Assembly: GCA_009712635.1 (NCBI GenBank)
Contig: WASS01000002.1
Coordinates: forward strand, 310,001-374,000
DNA length: 64,000 nt
DNA from: Hungatella sp.
GTDB lineage: Bacteria; Bacillota; Clostridia; Lachnospirales; Lachnospiraceae
Direction: 5' to 3'
Shown here: piece by piece, positions 39,499 to 48,056 of the stretch
Layout: every line of letters starts with the position of its first letter
Numbering within the stretch: position 1 is the first letter of the stretch
Program-made: the position numbers and the translations under genes
Notes under the pieces: model-generated
What the model was told of the DNA's origin: nothing
The model's database searches: none
What the model saw: the letters and a program-made list of their open reading frames with translations, nothing else

Positions 39499-40428
39499 AT
39501 GATCGTTACAGTAACCATGAATCCAGCCATTGATAAAACAGTGGATATTGGAAAGTTTGAACGGGGAGATTTAAACAGAATAAAGCGGGTGGAAATTGAT
39601 GCCGGTGGAAAAGGCATTAACGTTTCCAAAACAATCAGAGAATTGGGAGGGGAAAGTATTGCCACAGGTTTTGTGGGAGGAACCAGCGGCACCATCATCA
39701 AACAGGTTCTGAATGACCTGGGACTCAGGACCGATTTCGTGGACGTAAAAGGGGAGACGAGAACAAATTTAAAGGTGGTGGAGGAAACCGGTGAGGTGAC
39801 AGAGCTGAATGAGCCTGGACCGGAAGTATCAAAGGAACAGCTTAACGATCTTCTTAACAGGCTGGAAGGTTATGCAAATCCGGATACCCTGTTTGTACTG
39901 GCAGGAAGTATACCGGCGGGGATACCAACGGATATATATAGAAAAATTACGGAACAGGTTCACCAAAAAGGTGCAAAGGTTTTGCTGGATGCAGACGGCG
40001 TGCTGTTTTCAGAATCCTTAAAAGGAAAGCCGGATATGTTAAAACCCAATCGCTCAGAGCTTGAACGGTATTATCAGATGGATTACAGGGCTTCCGAACA
40101 GGAACTGGTCTCCATGGGAGAAAAACTTCTTGATCAGGGAGCTTCCATGGCAGCAATTTCGCTTGGGCAAATGGGTGCCATTTTTTTAACAAAGGGAAAA
40201 CGGTACCGTTGTCCCGGGCTTCGGGTAAAAGCCCATTCCACTGTAGGCGCCGGGGATGCTCTGGTTGCAGCCATGGCTTACAGCTGGGATGAAAAGCTTC
40301 CCCTTGAAACCTGTATTCGTTTATGCATGGGGGCTTCAGCAGGCGCGGTCACCAGCATAGGAACCAAGCCGCCTAAACGCAGCCTGGTGGATGAACTGGT
40401 GGAGCGGGTAGAGCTGTTGGAGATTTAA
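39499..40428 (+). CDS. fruK: 1-Phosphofructokinase-like PfkB kinase
   Basis: PfkB-family sugar-phosphate kinase (309 aa). N-terminal VTMNPAIDKTVDI and DAGGKGINVSKT are typical of 1-phosphofructokinase/tagatose-6-phosphate kinase (LacC) enzymes. The C-terminal HSTVGAGDALVAAM holds the anion hole and catalytic Asp. It begins immediately after the EIIA stop. Located in a hexitol PTS operon, the likely product is fructose 1,6-bisphosphate made from fructose 1-phosphate supplied by the downstream dehydrogenase (inference). Tagatose 6-phosphate is the main alternative. Confidence 0.85.
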   Translation: MIVTVTMNPAIDKTVDIGKFERGDLNRIKRVEIDAGGKGINVSKTIRELGGESIATGFVGGTSGTIIKQVLNDLGLRTDFVDVKGETRTNLKVVEETGEVTELNEPGPEVSKEQLNDLLNRLEGYANPDTLFVLAGSIPAGIPTDIYRKITEQVHQKGAKVLLDADGVLFSESLKGKPDMLKPNRSELERYYQMDYRASEQELVSMGEKLLDQGASMAAISLGQMGAIFLTKGKRYRCPGLRVKAHSTVGAGDALVAAMAYSWDEKLPLETCIRLCMGASAGAVTSIGTKPPKRSLVDELVERVELLEI

Positions 40429-40463
40429 TACTAAAATTCATGAATAGGCTGGAGGCTGGAAAT

Positions 40464-41738
40464 ATGAAAACAAAAGCGGTAAGAATGTACGGTGCAGATG
40501 ACTTAAGACTGGAGGAGTTTGAACTTCCTCCCATTAAGGAAGATGAGATTCTTGTAAAAATCGTAAGCGACAGTATCTGTATGTCTACCTACAAACTGGT
40601 AAAGCAGGGGAAAAAGCATAAAAGAGCACCTCAGAACATGGATACCAATCCAGTCATTGTGGGTCATGAGTGTGCCGGGCTGATTGTGGAAGTTGGGAGC
40701 AAGTGGAAGGACCAGTTTCGGCCGGGACAGAAGTTTTCTCTGCAGCCAGCGTTAAATTACAAGGGAAAGCTGGATTCACCGGGATATTCCTATGAATTCT
40801 GCGGAGGGGCCTGTACTTACTGTATTATGCCTAACGAGGTTATGGAGCTGGGATGTCTTCTTGATTATACCGGTGATAGCTTTTTTGAAGCATCACTGGG
40901 TGAGCCAATGAGCTGTATCATTGGTGGATTTCATGCCAATTATCATACCAACAAAAGGAATTACGATCATGCCATGGGAACCAAAGCAGATGGTAACATC
41001 CTGATTATGGGAGGCTGCGGTCCCATGGGACTGGGAGCAGTCAGTTATGGTCTGCAGTTTGAAAATAAGCCAAAAACAATTGTGGTAACGGATATCAGCG
41101 ATGAGCGGATTGCACGGGCAAAGGAAGTTATTTCAGAAGAGTCTGCTTTGGAGAGAGGAATTGAGCTTCGCTATGTGAATACAGCTATTATGGCTGATCC
41201 TGTTTCGGAACTTATGGCATTTACGCAGGGACATGGTTATGATGATGTATTTGTGTATGTACCTGTGAAGGAGGTAGCACAGATGGGGGATAAACTCCTG
41301 GCATTTGACGGCTGCATGAACTTTTTTGCCGGACCCTCTGACAGCCAGTTTAAGGCGGAAATTAATCTTTACAACTGCCATTATACAAGTACACATATCA
41401 TGGGAACGACTGGCGGTAATACAGATGATCTGGTAGAGGCCAATCAGCTGTCGGCCGATGGAGCCATTGAAGCGGCTGTTATGGTAACCCATGTGGGAGG
41501 AATTGACAGTATTGCAGAGGCGACAAAAAATCTGCCTTCCATTCCCGGAGGTAAAAAACTTACCTATACCCAATTCGATCTGCCTTTAACAGCCATTGAC
41601 GATTTTGAGGAACTGGGAAAGACTGATTCGCTTTTTAAAAAGCTCAGTGAATCCTGCAATGCCCATAAGGGATTATGGAATCGGGATGCAGAAAAAATTC
41701 TTTTTGATCATTTTGGTATTAATCCAAATGAATTATAA
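40464..41738 (+). CDS. Zn-dependent alcohol dehydrogenase, SorE (L-sorbose-1-phosphate reductase)-like
   Basis: Medium-chain dehydrogenase (424 aa). GHECAGLIVEVGSKWKDQFRPG holds the zinc/catalytic region, and ILIMGGCGPMGLGAVSYG is the NAD(P)-binding Rossmann motif. YEFCGGACTYCIMP carries cysteines where structural zinc is sometimes bound. Overall size and motifs resemble L-sorbose-1-phosphate reductases acting on hexitol/ketose phosphates. ATG 40464 follows GGAGGCTGG; 40440 is a weaker alternative. It probably oxidises the hexitol phosphate formed by the PTS; no mtlD-type enzyme is present in the window. Confidence 0.78.
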   Translation: MKTKAVRMYGADDLRLEEFELPPIKEDEILVKIVSDSICMSTYKLVKQGKKHKRAPQNMDTNPVIVGHECAGLIVEVGSKWKDQFRPGQKFSLQPALNYKGKLDSPGYSYEFCGGACTYCIMPNEVMELGCLLDYTGDSFFEASLGEPMSCIIGGFHANYHTNKRNYDHAMGTKADGNILIMGGCGPMGLGAVSYGLQFENKPKTIVVTDISDERIARAKEVISEESALERGIELRYVNTAIMADPVSELMAFTQGHGYDDVFVYVPVKEVAQMGDKLLAFDGCMNFFAGPSDSQFKAEINLYNCHYTSTHIMGTTGGNTDDLVEANQLSADGAIEAAVMVTHVGGIDSIAEATKNLPSIPGGKKLTYTQFDLPLTAIDDFEELGKTDSLFKKLSESCNAHKGLWNRDAEKILFDHFGINPNEL

Positions 41739-41753
41739 ATAAATACAAATTAG

Positions 41754-41810
41754 GGATCGTTGGTCTGTAAGTGATATTAAAACTTATGGATCAACGGTCC
41801 TTTCTTATTT
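41754..41810 (+). terminator. Terminator of the PTS EIIA operon
   Basis: GGATCGTTGGTC pairs with GATCAACGGTCC (two G-U pairs) over a long imperfect inner stem, followed by TTTCTTATTT. The rest of 41811-41937 is AT-rich; TATAAT at 41872-41877 may be the -10 of the next operon, but no good -35 was seen. Confidence 0.75.
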
Positions 41811-41937
41811 ATGAATTAAAACGGTAATTAAATTTTAGAATTGTTTTATAAATTTTGAGAGCTATGTGTGTTATAATACCTTTACGTAATATTAAATTTT
41901 TGTTATAAATCAAAGATAACGTGGGAGAGACGAAAAG

Positions 41938-43434
41938 GTGAAACTAAAATTAAGAACACGCCTGGTCGTAGCGTTTATAATCATAACGGTCGTTCCTCTG
42001 ACCATGATTTTCGCAGTGGTAGCAGGTCTTGGAAGTTATCAGATGAAAGCATTCCGCAAAGCCTATAATTTAACGGAGCATGTAGATCTGTTATCCGGCA
42101 ATTCCCTGCAGATATTTAACCGTTTAACCAGAGAAACCCAAAAAGAGATCAGCCGGATATTACAAAGCGACCCTGATCAGTTTAATGATCAGGATTTTTT
42201 GCAGAAGCTCAACGATAATCTGGCATCCAAATATAGCTATATGATTGTGCGAAAAGGGAATAATCTGATTTATGACGGTAACAGCCATATCACTCAGGGG
42301 ATTTTCGACCAGCTGCCCAAGTATGAGGAGATAGACAGCACTCTTGATGGTGCGATTTATCTCGATGGGGAGACACAGCATCTGGTGAAACAGATGGACT
42401 TCCTGTATTCAGACCAGGAGACGGGAAGTGTTTTCATCGTATCCAACGTAGACGGTCTTCTGCCTGAAATCAAGGTTATGATGGCGGAGATGCTGTTTGC
42501 AGCTATTATGATCATATTATTTACGGATGCGATTTTAATGATGTGGGTATACCGGTCAGTCGTAAGTCCTTTGGGACGGCTGCAGGTAGCCACGAAAAAG
42601 ATCAAGGATGGGAATCTGGATTTTAATCTGGAGGTAGAGAATGATGACGAGATCGGTCAGCTCTGCCAGGATTTTGAAGAGATGAGAATCCGTTTAAAGG
42701 AATCAGCAGAGGAAAAGGTTCAGTACGACAAGGAGAACAAGGAGCTGATCAGTAACATTTCTCATGATTTAAAGACGCCCATTACCGCCATTAAAGGATA
42801 TGTGGAGGGAATTATGGATGGGGTTGCCTCATCCCCTGAGAAGTTAGACCGTTATATCCGGACAATCTACAACAAGGCCAACGACATGGATAAGCTGATT
42901 GATGAGCTGACCTTTTATTCCAAGATCGATACCAATAAGATTCCTTATACGTTTTCCAAAATCAATGTGTCCAATTATTTTGGTGACTGCATTGATGAGG
43001 TAGGTCTGGAGATGGAGGCTAGAAGTATTGAACTTGGTTATTTTAATTATGTAGATGAAGATGTGATTATTATAGCGGATGCGGAGCAGATGCGAAGGGT
43101 TATTAACAACATCGTCAGCAACTCAGTAAAGTATATGGATAAGAAAAGCGGAATCATTAATATCAGGATCAAGGATGTGGGTGATTTTATCCAGGTGGAG
43201 ATTGAGGACAACGGTAAAGGAATTCCGGCGAAGGACTTACCAAGTATCTTTGACCGCTTCTACCGGACTGATTCTTCGAGAAATTCTTCCCAGGGAGGAA
43301 GCGGAATCGGCTTATCCATTGTTAAGAAGATCATTGAGGATCACGGAGGCAGAATCTGGGCCACCAGCAAAGAAGGAATTGGAACTGAGATACACTTTGT
43401 TTTAAGAAAATACCAGGAGGTCATGCAGGAATGA
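41938..43434 (+). CDS. Sensor histidine kinase (HAMP, HisKA, HATPase)
   Basis: Membrane sensor kinase (498 aa). Two membrane helices (about 8-30 and 180-205) bracket an extracellular domain. These are followed by a HAMP linker (about 205-260), the phosphoacceptor H-box SNISHDLKTPITAIKGY and an ATPase domain with NNIVSNSVKYMD, DNGKGIP and GGSGIGLSIV. GTG start at 41938. The stop overlaps the response regulator ATG (ATGA), showing tight coupling. The signal is unknown. Confidence 0.92.
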   Translation: MKLKLRTRLVVAFIIITVVPLTMIFAVVAGLGSYQMKAFRKAYNLTEHVDLLSGNSLQIFNRLTRETQKEISRILQSDPDQFNDQDFLQKLNDNLASKYSYMIVRKGNNLIYDGNSHITQGIFDQLPKYEEIDSTLDGAIYLDGETQHLVKQMDFLYSDQETGSVFIVSNVDGLLPEIKVMMAEMLFAAIMIILFTDAILMMWVYRSVVSPLGRLQVATKKIKDGNLDFNLEVENDDEIGQLCQDFEEMRIRLKESAEEKVQYDKENKELISNISHDLKTPITAIKGYVEGIMDGVASSPEKLDRYIRTIYNKANDMDKLIDELTFYSKIDTNKIPYTFSKINVSNYFGDCIDEVGLEMEARSIELGYFNYVDEDVIIIADAEQMRRVINNIVSNSVKYMDKKSGIINIRIKDVGDFIQVEIEDNGKGIPAKDLPSIFDRFYRTDSSRNSSQGGSGIGLSIVKKIIEDHGGRIWATSKEGIGTEIHFVLRKYQEVMQE

Positions 43435-44120
43435 GCAGAATATTAATTGTGGAAGATGAAGAGAGCATCGCAGAGCTGGAGAAGGATTATCTTGAGTTAA
43501 GCGGTTTTGAAGTTGAGATTGAAAATGACGGAGAAGAAGGGCTTAAGCTGGCACTCCATGAGGATTTTGATTTACTCATACTGGATCTCATGCTTCCTGG
43601 AGTGGATGGATTTGAGATATGCAGGAAGGTTCGTGAAGTAAAAAACACTCCCATTATTATGGTTTCTGCTAAAAAAGAGGACATCGATAAAATCAGGGGA
43701 CTTGGACTGGGGGCTGATGATTATATCACGAAACCCTTTTCTCCCAGCGAGATGGTTGCCCGCGTAAAGGCTCATCTTGCCCGTTATGAGCGGCTGATTG
43801 GAAGTGGTATGCCGGATAATGAGATGATCGAGATCCGCGGACTTAAGATCGATAAGACCGCAAGACGCGTATGGGTAAATGGGGAAGAGAAAAACTTTAC
43901 TACCAAGGAATTTGATCTGCTTACATTCCTGGCTCAGAACCCAAATCATGTTTATACGAAAGAAGAGCTGTTTAATAAGATCTGGGATATGGAATCCATC
44001 GGAGATATCGCCACAGTTACGGTGCATATTAAAAAGATCAGGGAAAAAATTGAATTTAACACGGCGAAACCTCAGTATATTGAGACAATCTGGGGCGTAG
44101 GTTACCGCTTTAAGGTGTGA
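43431..44120 (+). CDS. OmpR-family response regulator
   Basis: 229 aa. The receiver domain (1-120) has acidic residues in VEDEES, phosphoacceptor Asp52 in LILDLMLPG, and the conserved Lys in YITKPFSP. The C-terminal winged helix (about 130-228) has FTTKEFDLLTFLAQNPNHV and the terminal VGYRFKV. Partner of the overlapping histidine kinase. It is translationally coupled to the downstream Cys-rich gene, whose start overlaps its stop. Confidence 0.95.
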   Translation: MSRILIVEDEESIAELEKDYLELSGFEVEIENDGEEGLKLALHEDFDLLILDLMLPGVDGFEICRKVREVKNTPIIMVSAKKEDIDKIRGLGLGADDYITKPFSPSEMVARVKAHLARYERLIGSGMPDNEMIEIRGLKIDKTARRVWVNGEEKNFTTKEFDLLTFLAQNPNHVYTKEELFNKIWDMESIGDIATVTVHIKKIREKIEFNTAKPQYIETIWGVGYRFKV

Positions 44121-44881
44121 TGATGAAGGAAAAACTATATGAGATTCCCCTAAATGATGCGATGGATGCAGATGATGAATGTCCCTTTTGCTATTTAGAG
44201 CGCAAGGGGGAAGAAGAACTGATGGACTTCGTGCTGGGGTCCTGTGCCTCCTATATGGAAAGTGATACGAGAGAGAAAACCGACTGTGCAGGCTTTTGCC
44301 GGACCCACCAGAAGCGGATGTTTGATTACGGCAATGCCCTGGGCAATGGCTGGATATTAAAAACCTATTACAAGAAGATGATATCAGAAATGCAGGAAGA
44401 ATTTAAGAACTTTTCCCCCGGTAAAAAGTCTTTAAAGGACCGGATCACCGGCAGGAAGACAGAGGAAAATTCCATTTGCAGCTGGATTAAGAGCAAAGAG
44501 AAGACCTGCTATATCTGCGACAGGTCTTCGGCGGTTTATGAGCGTTACATCGCTACATTTTATCATCTGTATAAAAAAGATGCTTCTTTTCCTGAAAAGT
44601 TAAAGAAAAGCAAAGGTTTTTGTCTTCATCACTTTGGTGACCTGTTAAGAGAGTCAGACCGGTATTTAAATGACGAAGAACGGACTGGGCTGTATTCTGT
44701 GATTTTTCCACTGATGCTTAAGAACATGGAACGGGTTTCCGGTGACATAGACTGGTTTATTGAAAAGTATGATTATTTAAACAGGGATGCGGACTGGAAA
44801 CAGTCAAAGGATGCTGTTCAGCGGGGGATGCAGAAGATCAGGGGAGGATACCCTGCTGATCCTCCCTATAAGCAGAAATAG
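44120..44881 (+). CDS. Cys-rich DUF6062-like protein
   Basis: About 253 aa (ATG 44120; ATG 44123 is equally good). Function unknown; it resembles the uncharacterised DUF6062 proteins common in Lachnospiraceae. Cys/His pairs recur: ECPFCYLE (Cys20, Cys23 counting from ATG 44123), FCRTHQ, TCYICDRS and FCLHHFG, a pattern fitting two zinc or metal-cluster sites. No membrane helix or signal peptide. It overlaps the response regulator stop, so is co-translated with the two-component system. It could be an output or accessory protein of that system. Confidence 0.75.
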   Translation: MMKEKLYEIPLNDAMDADDECPFCYLERKGEEELMDFVLGSCASYMESDTREKTDCAGFCRTHQKRMFDYGNALGNGWILKTYYKKMISEMQEEFKNFSPGKKSLKDRITGRKTEENSICSWIKSKEKTCYICDRSSAVYERYIATFYHLYKKDASFPEKLKKSKGFCLHHFGDLLRESDRYLNDEERTGLYSVIFPLMLKNMERVSGDIDWFIEKYDYLNRDADWKQSKDAVQRGMQKIRGGYPADPPYKQK

Positions 44882-44894
44882 TCAGTTTTGACAG

Positions 44895-45746
44895 CTATGG
44901 ATTAAGCCGTTTAAATTGACCCGGTGTACAGCCGGTTGTCTGCCGGAACGTGCGGATAAAGTTGGAGTAATCCACAAAACCGGACAGATGGCAGGCTTCT
45001 GAAACCGTATGACCTTTTAAGAGCAGTTCCTTTGCAAGAGCTACCCGTTTGACCACAATATACTGGAAGATGCTGCTCTCTGTCTCTGATTTAAACAAAT
45101 GGCTTAAATAATATTTATCAAGGGACAAAGCCAGGGAGATGGAGTCCAGTGTAAGGGGTTCCGTCAGATGGTCATCAATATAATTCATAATTGCCTGTGC
45201 CCTATGAGGCCTTGGCGCTGTTTTTACAGAGCCGGTATTTTGCCAGGCCTGGTTAATTAGAATGAGAATCTGAATAATGGTTGTTAACGCTGTTAAATCG
45301 CTGCCGTATGGGCGGCGATTTTTTATTGCCTTCTCCAGATTTTTTGCCATGGAAATGAGAAGTTCATGATCGGTCTGGGACAGCAATACCAGATTATTTT
45401 TTCCAGGATCTCTGTGAAAGCAGTCTAAGAGATTGGTTGATGGGGTACAATAAGGCCGAATGTAAGATGGATTAACGTGAATCACCAGTCTGGTAAAGGG
45501 TTCATTGGAGGTATTGATTGCTTTATGAATCTCCCGGTTGGAAAAGAGAATTAAGCTGCCGGGACTCATGTCATAGCATGCATTTTCTACAAAATACTGG
45601 ATATGGCCGTCTACCAGAAGATAAATTTCATGGCTGTTATGCATGTGAAAATCCACATTACCAGCCATATTGCTGGTGGTGAAATCACAGCTGATGGGAT
45701 CGGAAAATTCGCTGTAATGATAGGGGCTTTCCTTTTTCATGGGCAC
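44895..45746 (-). CDS. AraC-family transcriptional regulator
   Basis: 283 aa: N-terminal cupin (about 20-100, with VDFHMHNSHEIYLLVDGHIQ) and C-terminal double-HTH AraC domain (about 185-280: LTLDSISLALSLDKYYLSHL and VSEACHLSGFVDYSNFIRTF). Divergent from the dehydrogenase-isomerase operon at 45862; the 110-base gap contains two 21-bp-phased direct repeats suited to an AraC dimer. Reverse ATG at 45746 has AAGGAGG upstream. The effector is probably the sugar or polyol handled by that operon. Confidence 0.9.
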   Translation of the reverse strand: MPMKKESPYHYSEFSDPISCDFTTSNMAGNVDFHMHNSHEIYLLVDGHIQYFVENACYDMSPGSLILFSNREIHKAINTSNEPFTRLVIHVNPSYIRPYCTPSTNLLDCFHRDPGKNNLVLLSQTDHELLISMAKNLEKAIKNRRPYGSDLTALTTIIQILILINQAWQNTGSVKTAPRPHRAQAIMNYIDDHLTEPLTLDSISLALSLDKYYLSHLFKSETESSIFQYIVVKRVALAKELLLKGHTVSEACHLSGFVDYSNFIRTFRQTTGCTPGQFKRLNP

Positions 45747-45756
45747 CTCCTTAAAT

Positions 45757-45791
45757 AGACAATCTACGCATGTTTATAGTCAATCTGCGCA
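45757..45791. promoter_or_regulatory. Direct-repeat operator for the AraC regulator
   Basis: AGACAATCTACGCA (45757-45770) and AGTCAATCTGCGCA (45778-45791) match at 12 of 14 positions and are phased by exactly 21 bases, two helical turns, as expected of AraC-type activator half-sites. Confidence 0.7.
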
Positions 45792-45820
45792 AACAAATTG
45801 CGTTAAAATAATTATATAAT
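45792..45820 (+). promoter_or_regulatory. Activator-dependent promoter of the Gfo/Idh/MocA operon
   Basis: Perfect TATAAT at 45815-45820. The 17-base-spaced -35 position (AACAAA, 45792-45797) is poor and directly abuts the second AraC half-site, suggesting class II activation. Confidence 0.6.
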
Positions 45821-45861
45821 AGAAATACAGAAGAAACAAGGAAAAGAAAAGAGGAATGATT

Positions 45862-46881
45862 ATGGTTCGGGTTGGAGTGATTGGCTGCGGAAATATCGGA
45901 AAAGTCCATTCCATGATCTTAAAAGAATTAAAAGAAGTCAGGCTCTTTGCCATGGCTGATATTCGTATAGACAGAGCAGAGGAATTCTGCCGCCAATATA
46001 CGGAAGGTAAAGGTCATGCATATGAATCATTAGAAGAGATGCTTGAGAAAGAAGAGCTGGATGGAATTCATATTTGTACGCCTCATTTTTGTCATGTTCC
46101 CATGGCGGAAATGGCTTTAAAGAAGGGCCTACACGTATTTATGGAGAAGCCGCCGGCTATTAGCAGAAAGCAATTTGAACAGTTAGAGAAGGCGTCGTCA
46201 GAAAGCGGTGCAAGGCTTGGAATCTGCTTTCAGAACCGGTATAACGAGACCACCAAAAAAGCAACCGAGTTGATTGAGGAAGGAAAAATCGGCACAATTC
46301 GGGGAGGTAGAGCATTTGTCACCTGGCATAGAGATGCGTCTTATTACACGGAAAGCGGATGGAGAGGAAAGCTGGAGACAGAAGGCGGCGGAGCCCTTAT
46401 GAATCAGTCCATACATGCTCTTGATCTGCTGCTTCGCTGGCTTGGCAAGCCAATCAAAACAGAAGCTTCCATGAGCAACCATCACTTAAAGGGAATTGTG
46501 GAAGTGGAGGATACTCTGGAAGCCTATATGGAGTTTACCCAGGGGAAAGATCCTGTAAGAGCCAGCTTTTTCGCTACGACTGCATACGTCAGTGACGCGC
46601 CTGTTCTCATTGAGATTGCAGGGGAAAGAGGATTTATCCGGGTGGAAGGAGATACAGTCACTTATCAGGAGGCAGGAGAGATGGAGCCTGTTATCTGGCG
46701 TTCGAAAAAAAGCCTTGTACCAGGAAAATCTTACTGGGGAAGTGGACATGAAGCCTGCATTCACGATTTTTATGACTGTGTCAGTACAGGAAAAACTTAT
46801 GGAAATGATCTCAAGTCGGTTGGGCTTACATTTAATACAATGATGGATATCTATGAATCTGCAGGAAGTGAGGAGAAATAA
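45862..46881 (+). CDS. Gfo/Idh/MocA-family oxidoreductase, first
   Basis: NAD(P)-dependent sugar/polyol dehydrogenase family (339 aa). The Rossmann motif is VGVIGCGNIGKVHS, with the catalytic-region EKPPAISRKQ after HICTPHFCHVPMAEMAL. The C-terminal alpha/beta domain contains GGGALMNQSIHALDLL, where the His is the usual catalytic residue. ATG 45862 (after AGAGGA) is preferred to ATG 45856. First gene of a three-gene operon with a second family member and a TIM-barrel isomerase. Substrate unknown; inositol or a glycoside are possibilities. Confidence 0.87.
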   Translation: MVRVGVIGCGNIGKVHSMILKELKEVRLFAMADIRIDRAEEFCRQYTEGKGHAYESLEEMLEKEELDGIHICTPHFCHVPMAEMALKKGLHVFMEKPPAISRKQFEQLEKASSESGARLGICFQNRYNETTKKATELIEEGKIGTIRGGRAFVTWHRDASYYTESGWRGKLETEGGGALMNQSIHALDLLLRWLGKPIKTEASMSNHHLKGIVEVEDTLEAYMEFTQGKDPVRASFFATTAYVSDAPVLIEIAGERGFIRVEGDTVTYQEAGEMEPVIWRSKKSLVPGKSYWGSGHEACIHDFYDCVSTGKTYGNDLKSVGLTFNTMMDIYESAGSEEK

Positions 46882-46884
46882 ACT

Positions 46885-48039
46885 ATGGAAAAAGTGAGAC
46901 TGGGAATTATTGGAATTGGTAATATGGGTACCAACCATTTGAAAAGTATCCAGGAAGGGAAGGTTCCGGAGATTGAAGTGACAGCTGTGGCTGACAGGGA
47001 GGACGGACGGATTGCCTGGGCGAAAGAATATATGCCTGCTGAAACCTTGTTTTTTAAAGAAGGAACGGACTTAATCGATGCAGGGGTGTGTGATGCTGTA
47101 TTAATTGCTGTACCTCATTATCAGCATCCGGAGCTTACAATCTATGCTATGGAGCACGGCCATCATGTTCTGTGTGAGAAGCCTGCAGGCGTTTATACAG
47201 CTCAGGTTAGAGAGATGAATGAAGCAGCGCAAAAAACTGACCGTGTATTTGCCATGATGTTCAATCAAAGAACCAACTGCATTTACAGAAAACTGCATGA
47301 GCTGGTAACTGGAGGAGAGTTAGGGGCAATCAAACGGGTGAACTGGATTGTGACTGACTGGTACAGAACCCAGTCCTATTATGATTCCGGCAGCTGGAGA
47401 GCAACCTGGGACGGAGAAGGCGGAGGTGTTCTTTTAAATCAGTGTCCTCACAATATGGACCTGCTTCAATGGATCTGCGGAATGCCGGATAAGGTACGTG
47501 CCTTCTGCCACAACGGAAAATGGCATGATATTGAGGTGGAGGATGATGTAACAGCCTATCTGGAATATCCAAACGGGGCAACGGGAGTCTTTGTAACCAC
47601 AACTGCAGATGCACCCGGTACAAACCGGTTCGAAATTACAATGGAGATGGGTAAAGTGGTTTGTGAAAATGACCGCCTTATGCTTTATAAACTGGCGGAA
47701 AATGAGCGGACCTTCTGTAAAACCGCAAAAGGCGGATTTGATACACCAGAATGTACCGTCACAGAGGTGGAGACAGATGGTGTCAACGAGCAGCATGTTG
47801 GTGTGCTAAAGGCATTTGCAGGGAAAATTTTACGAGGAACACCTCTGGTAGCAGAAGGGGTGGAAGGGATCAATGGACTGACCTTATCAAACGCCATGCA
47901 TTTATCCAGCTGGCTGAACCAGGAAGTTGAAATTCCATTTGATGAAAATCTGTTTTTAGAGGAATTAAATAAAAGACGTGCTGCTTCCAGAAAAAAAGAG
48001 GGAACTGGCGTGGTATTTGATACTGAAGGAAGTTATTAA
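46885..48039 (+). CDS. Gfo/Idh/MocA-family oxidoreductase, second
   Basis: 384 aa; same family as its upstream neighbour but only distantly similar. Rossmann motif LGIIGIGNMGTNHLK, then LCEKPAGVYTAQVREM and GGGVLLNQCPHNMDLLQWI. The C-terminus is longer than in the first gene. Starts 3 bases after the previous stop, behind GAGGAG. A pair of such enzymes may carry out sequential oxidation and reduction (as in hydride-shuttling glycoside cleavage) or act on two isomers; sequence does not decide. Confidence 0.87.
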   Translation: MEKVRLGIIGIGNMGTNHLKSIQEGKVPEIEVTAVADREDGRIAWAKEYMPAETLFFKEGTDLIDAGVCDAVLIAVPHYQHPELTIYAMEHGHHVLCEKPAGVYTAQVREMNEAAQKTDRVFAMMFNQRTNCIYRKLHELVTGGELGAIKRVNWIVTDWYRTQSYYDSGSWRATWDGEGGGVLLNQCPHNMDLLQWICGMPDKVRAFCHNGKWHDIEVEDDVTAYLEYPNGATGVFVTTTADAPGTNRFEITMEMGKVVCENDRLMLYKLAENERTFCKTAKGGFDTPECTVTEVETDGVNEQHVGVLKAFAGKILRGTPLVAEGVEGINGLTLSNAMHLSSWLNQEVEIPFDENLFLEELNKRRAASRKKEGTGVVFDTEGSY

Positions 48040-48056
48040 AAAAAGGAGAGAGCATA

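Noticed and set aside
41841-41877. Housekeeping promoter for the two-component operon
   Set aside because: TATAAT at 41872-41877 is good, but no -35 hexamer with acceptable match occurs at 16-18 bases; recorded only as a possible -10.
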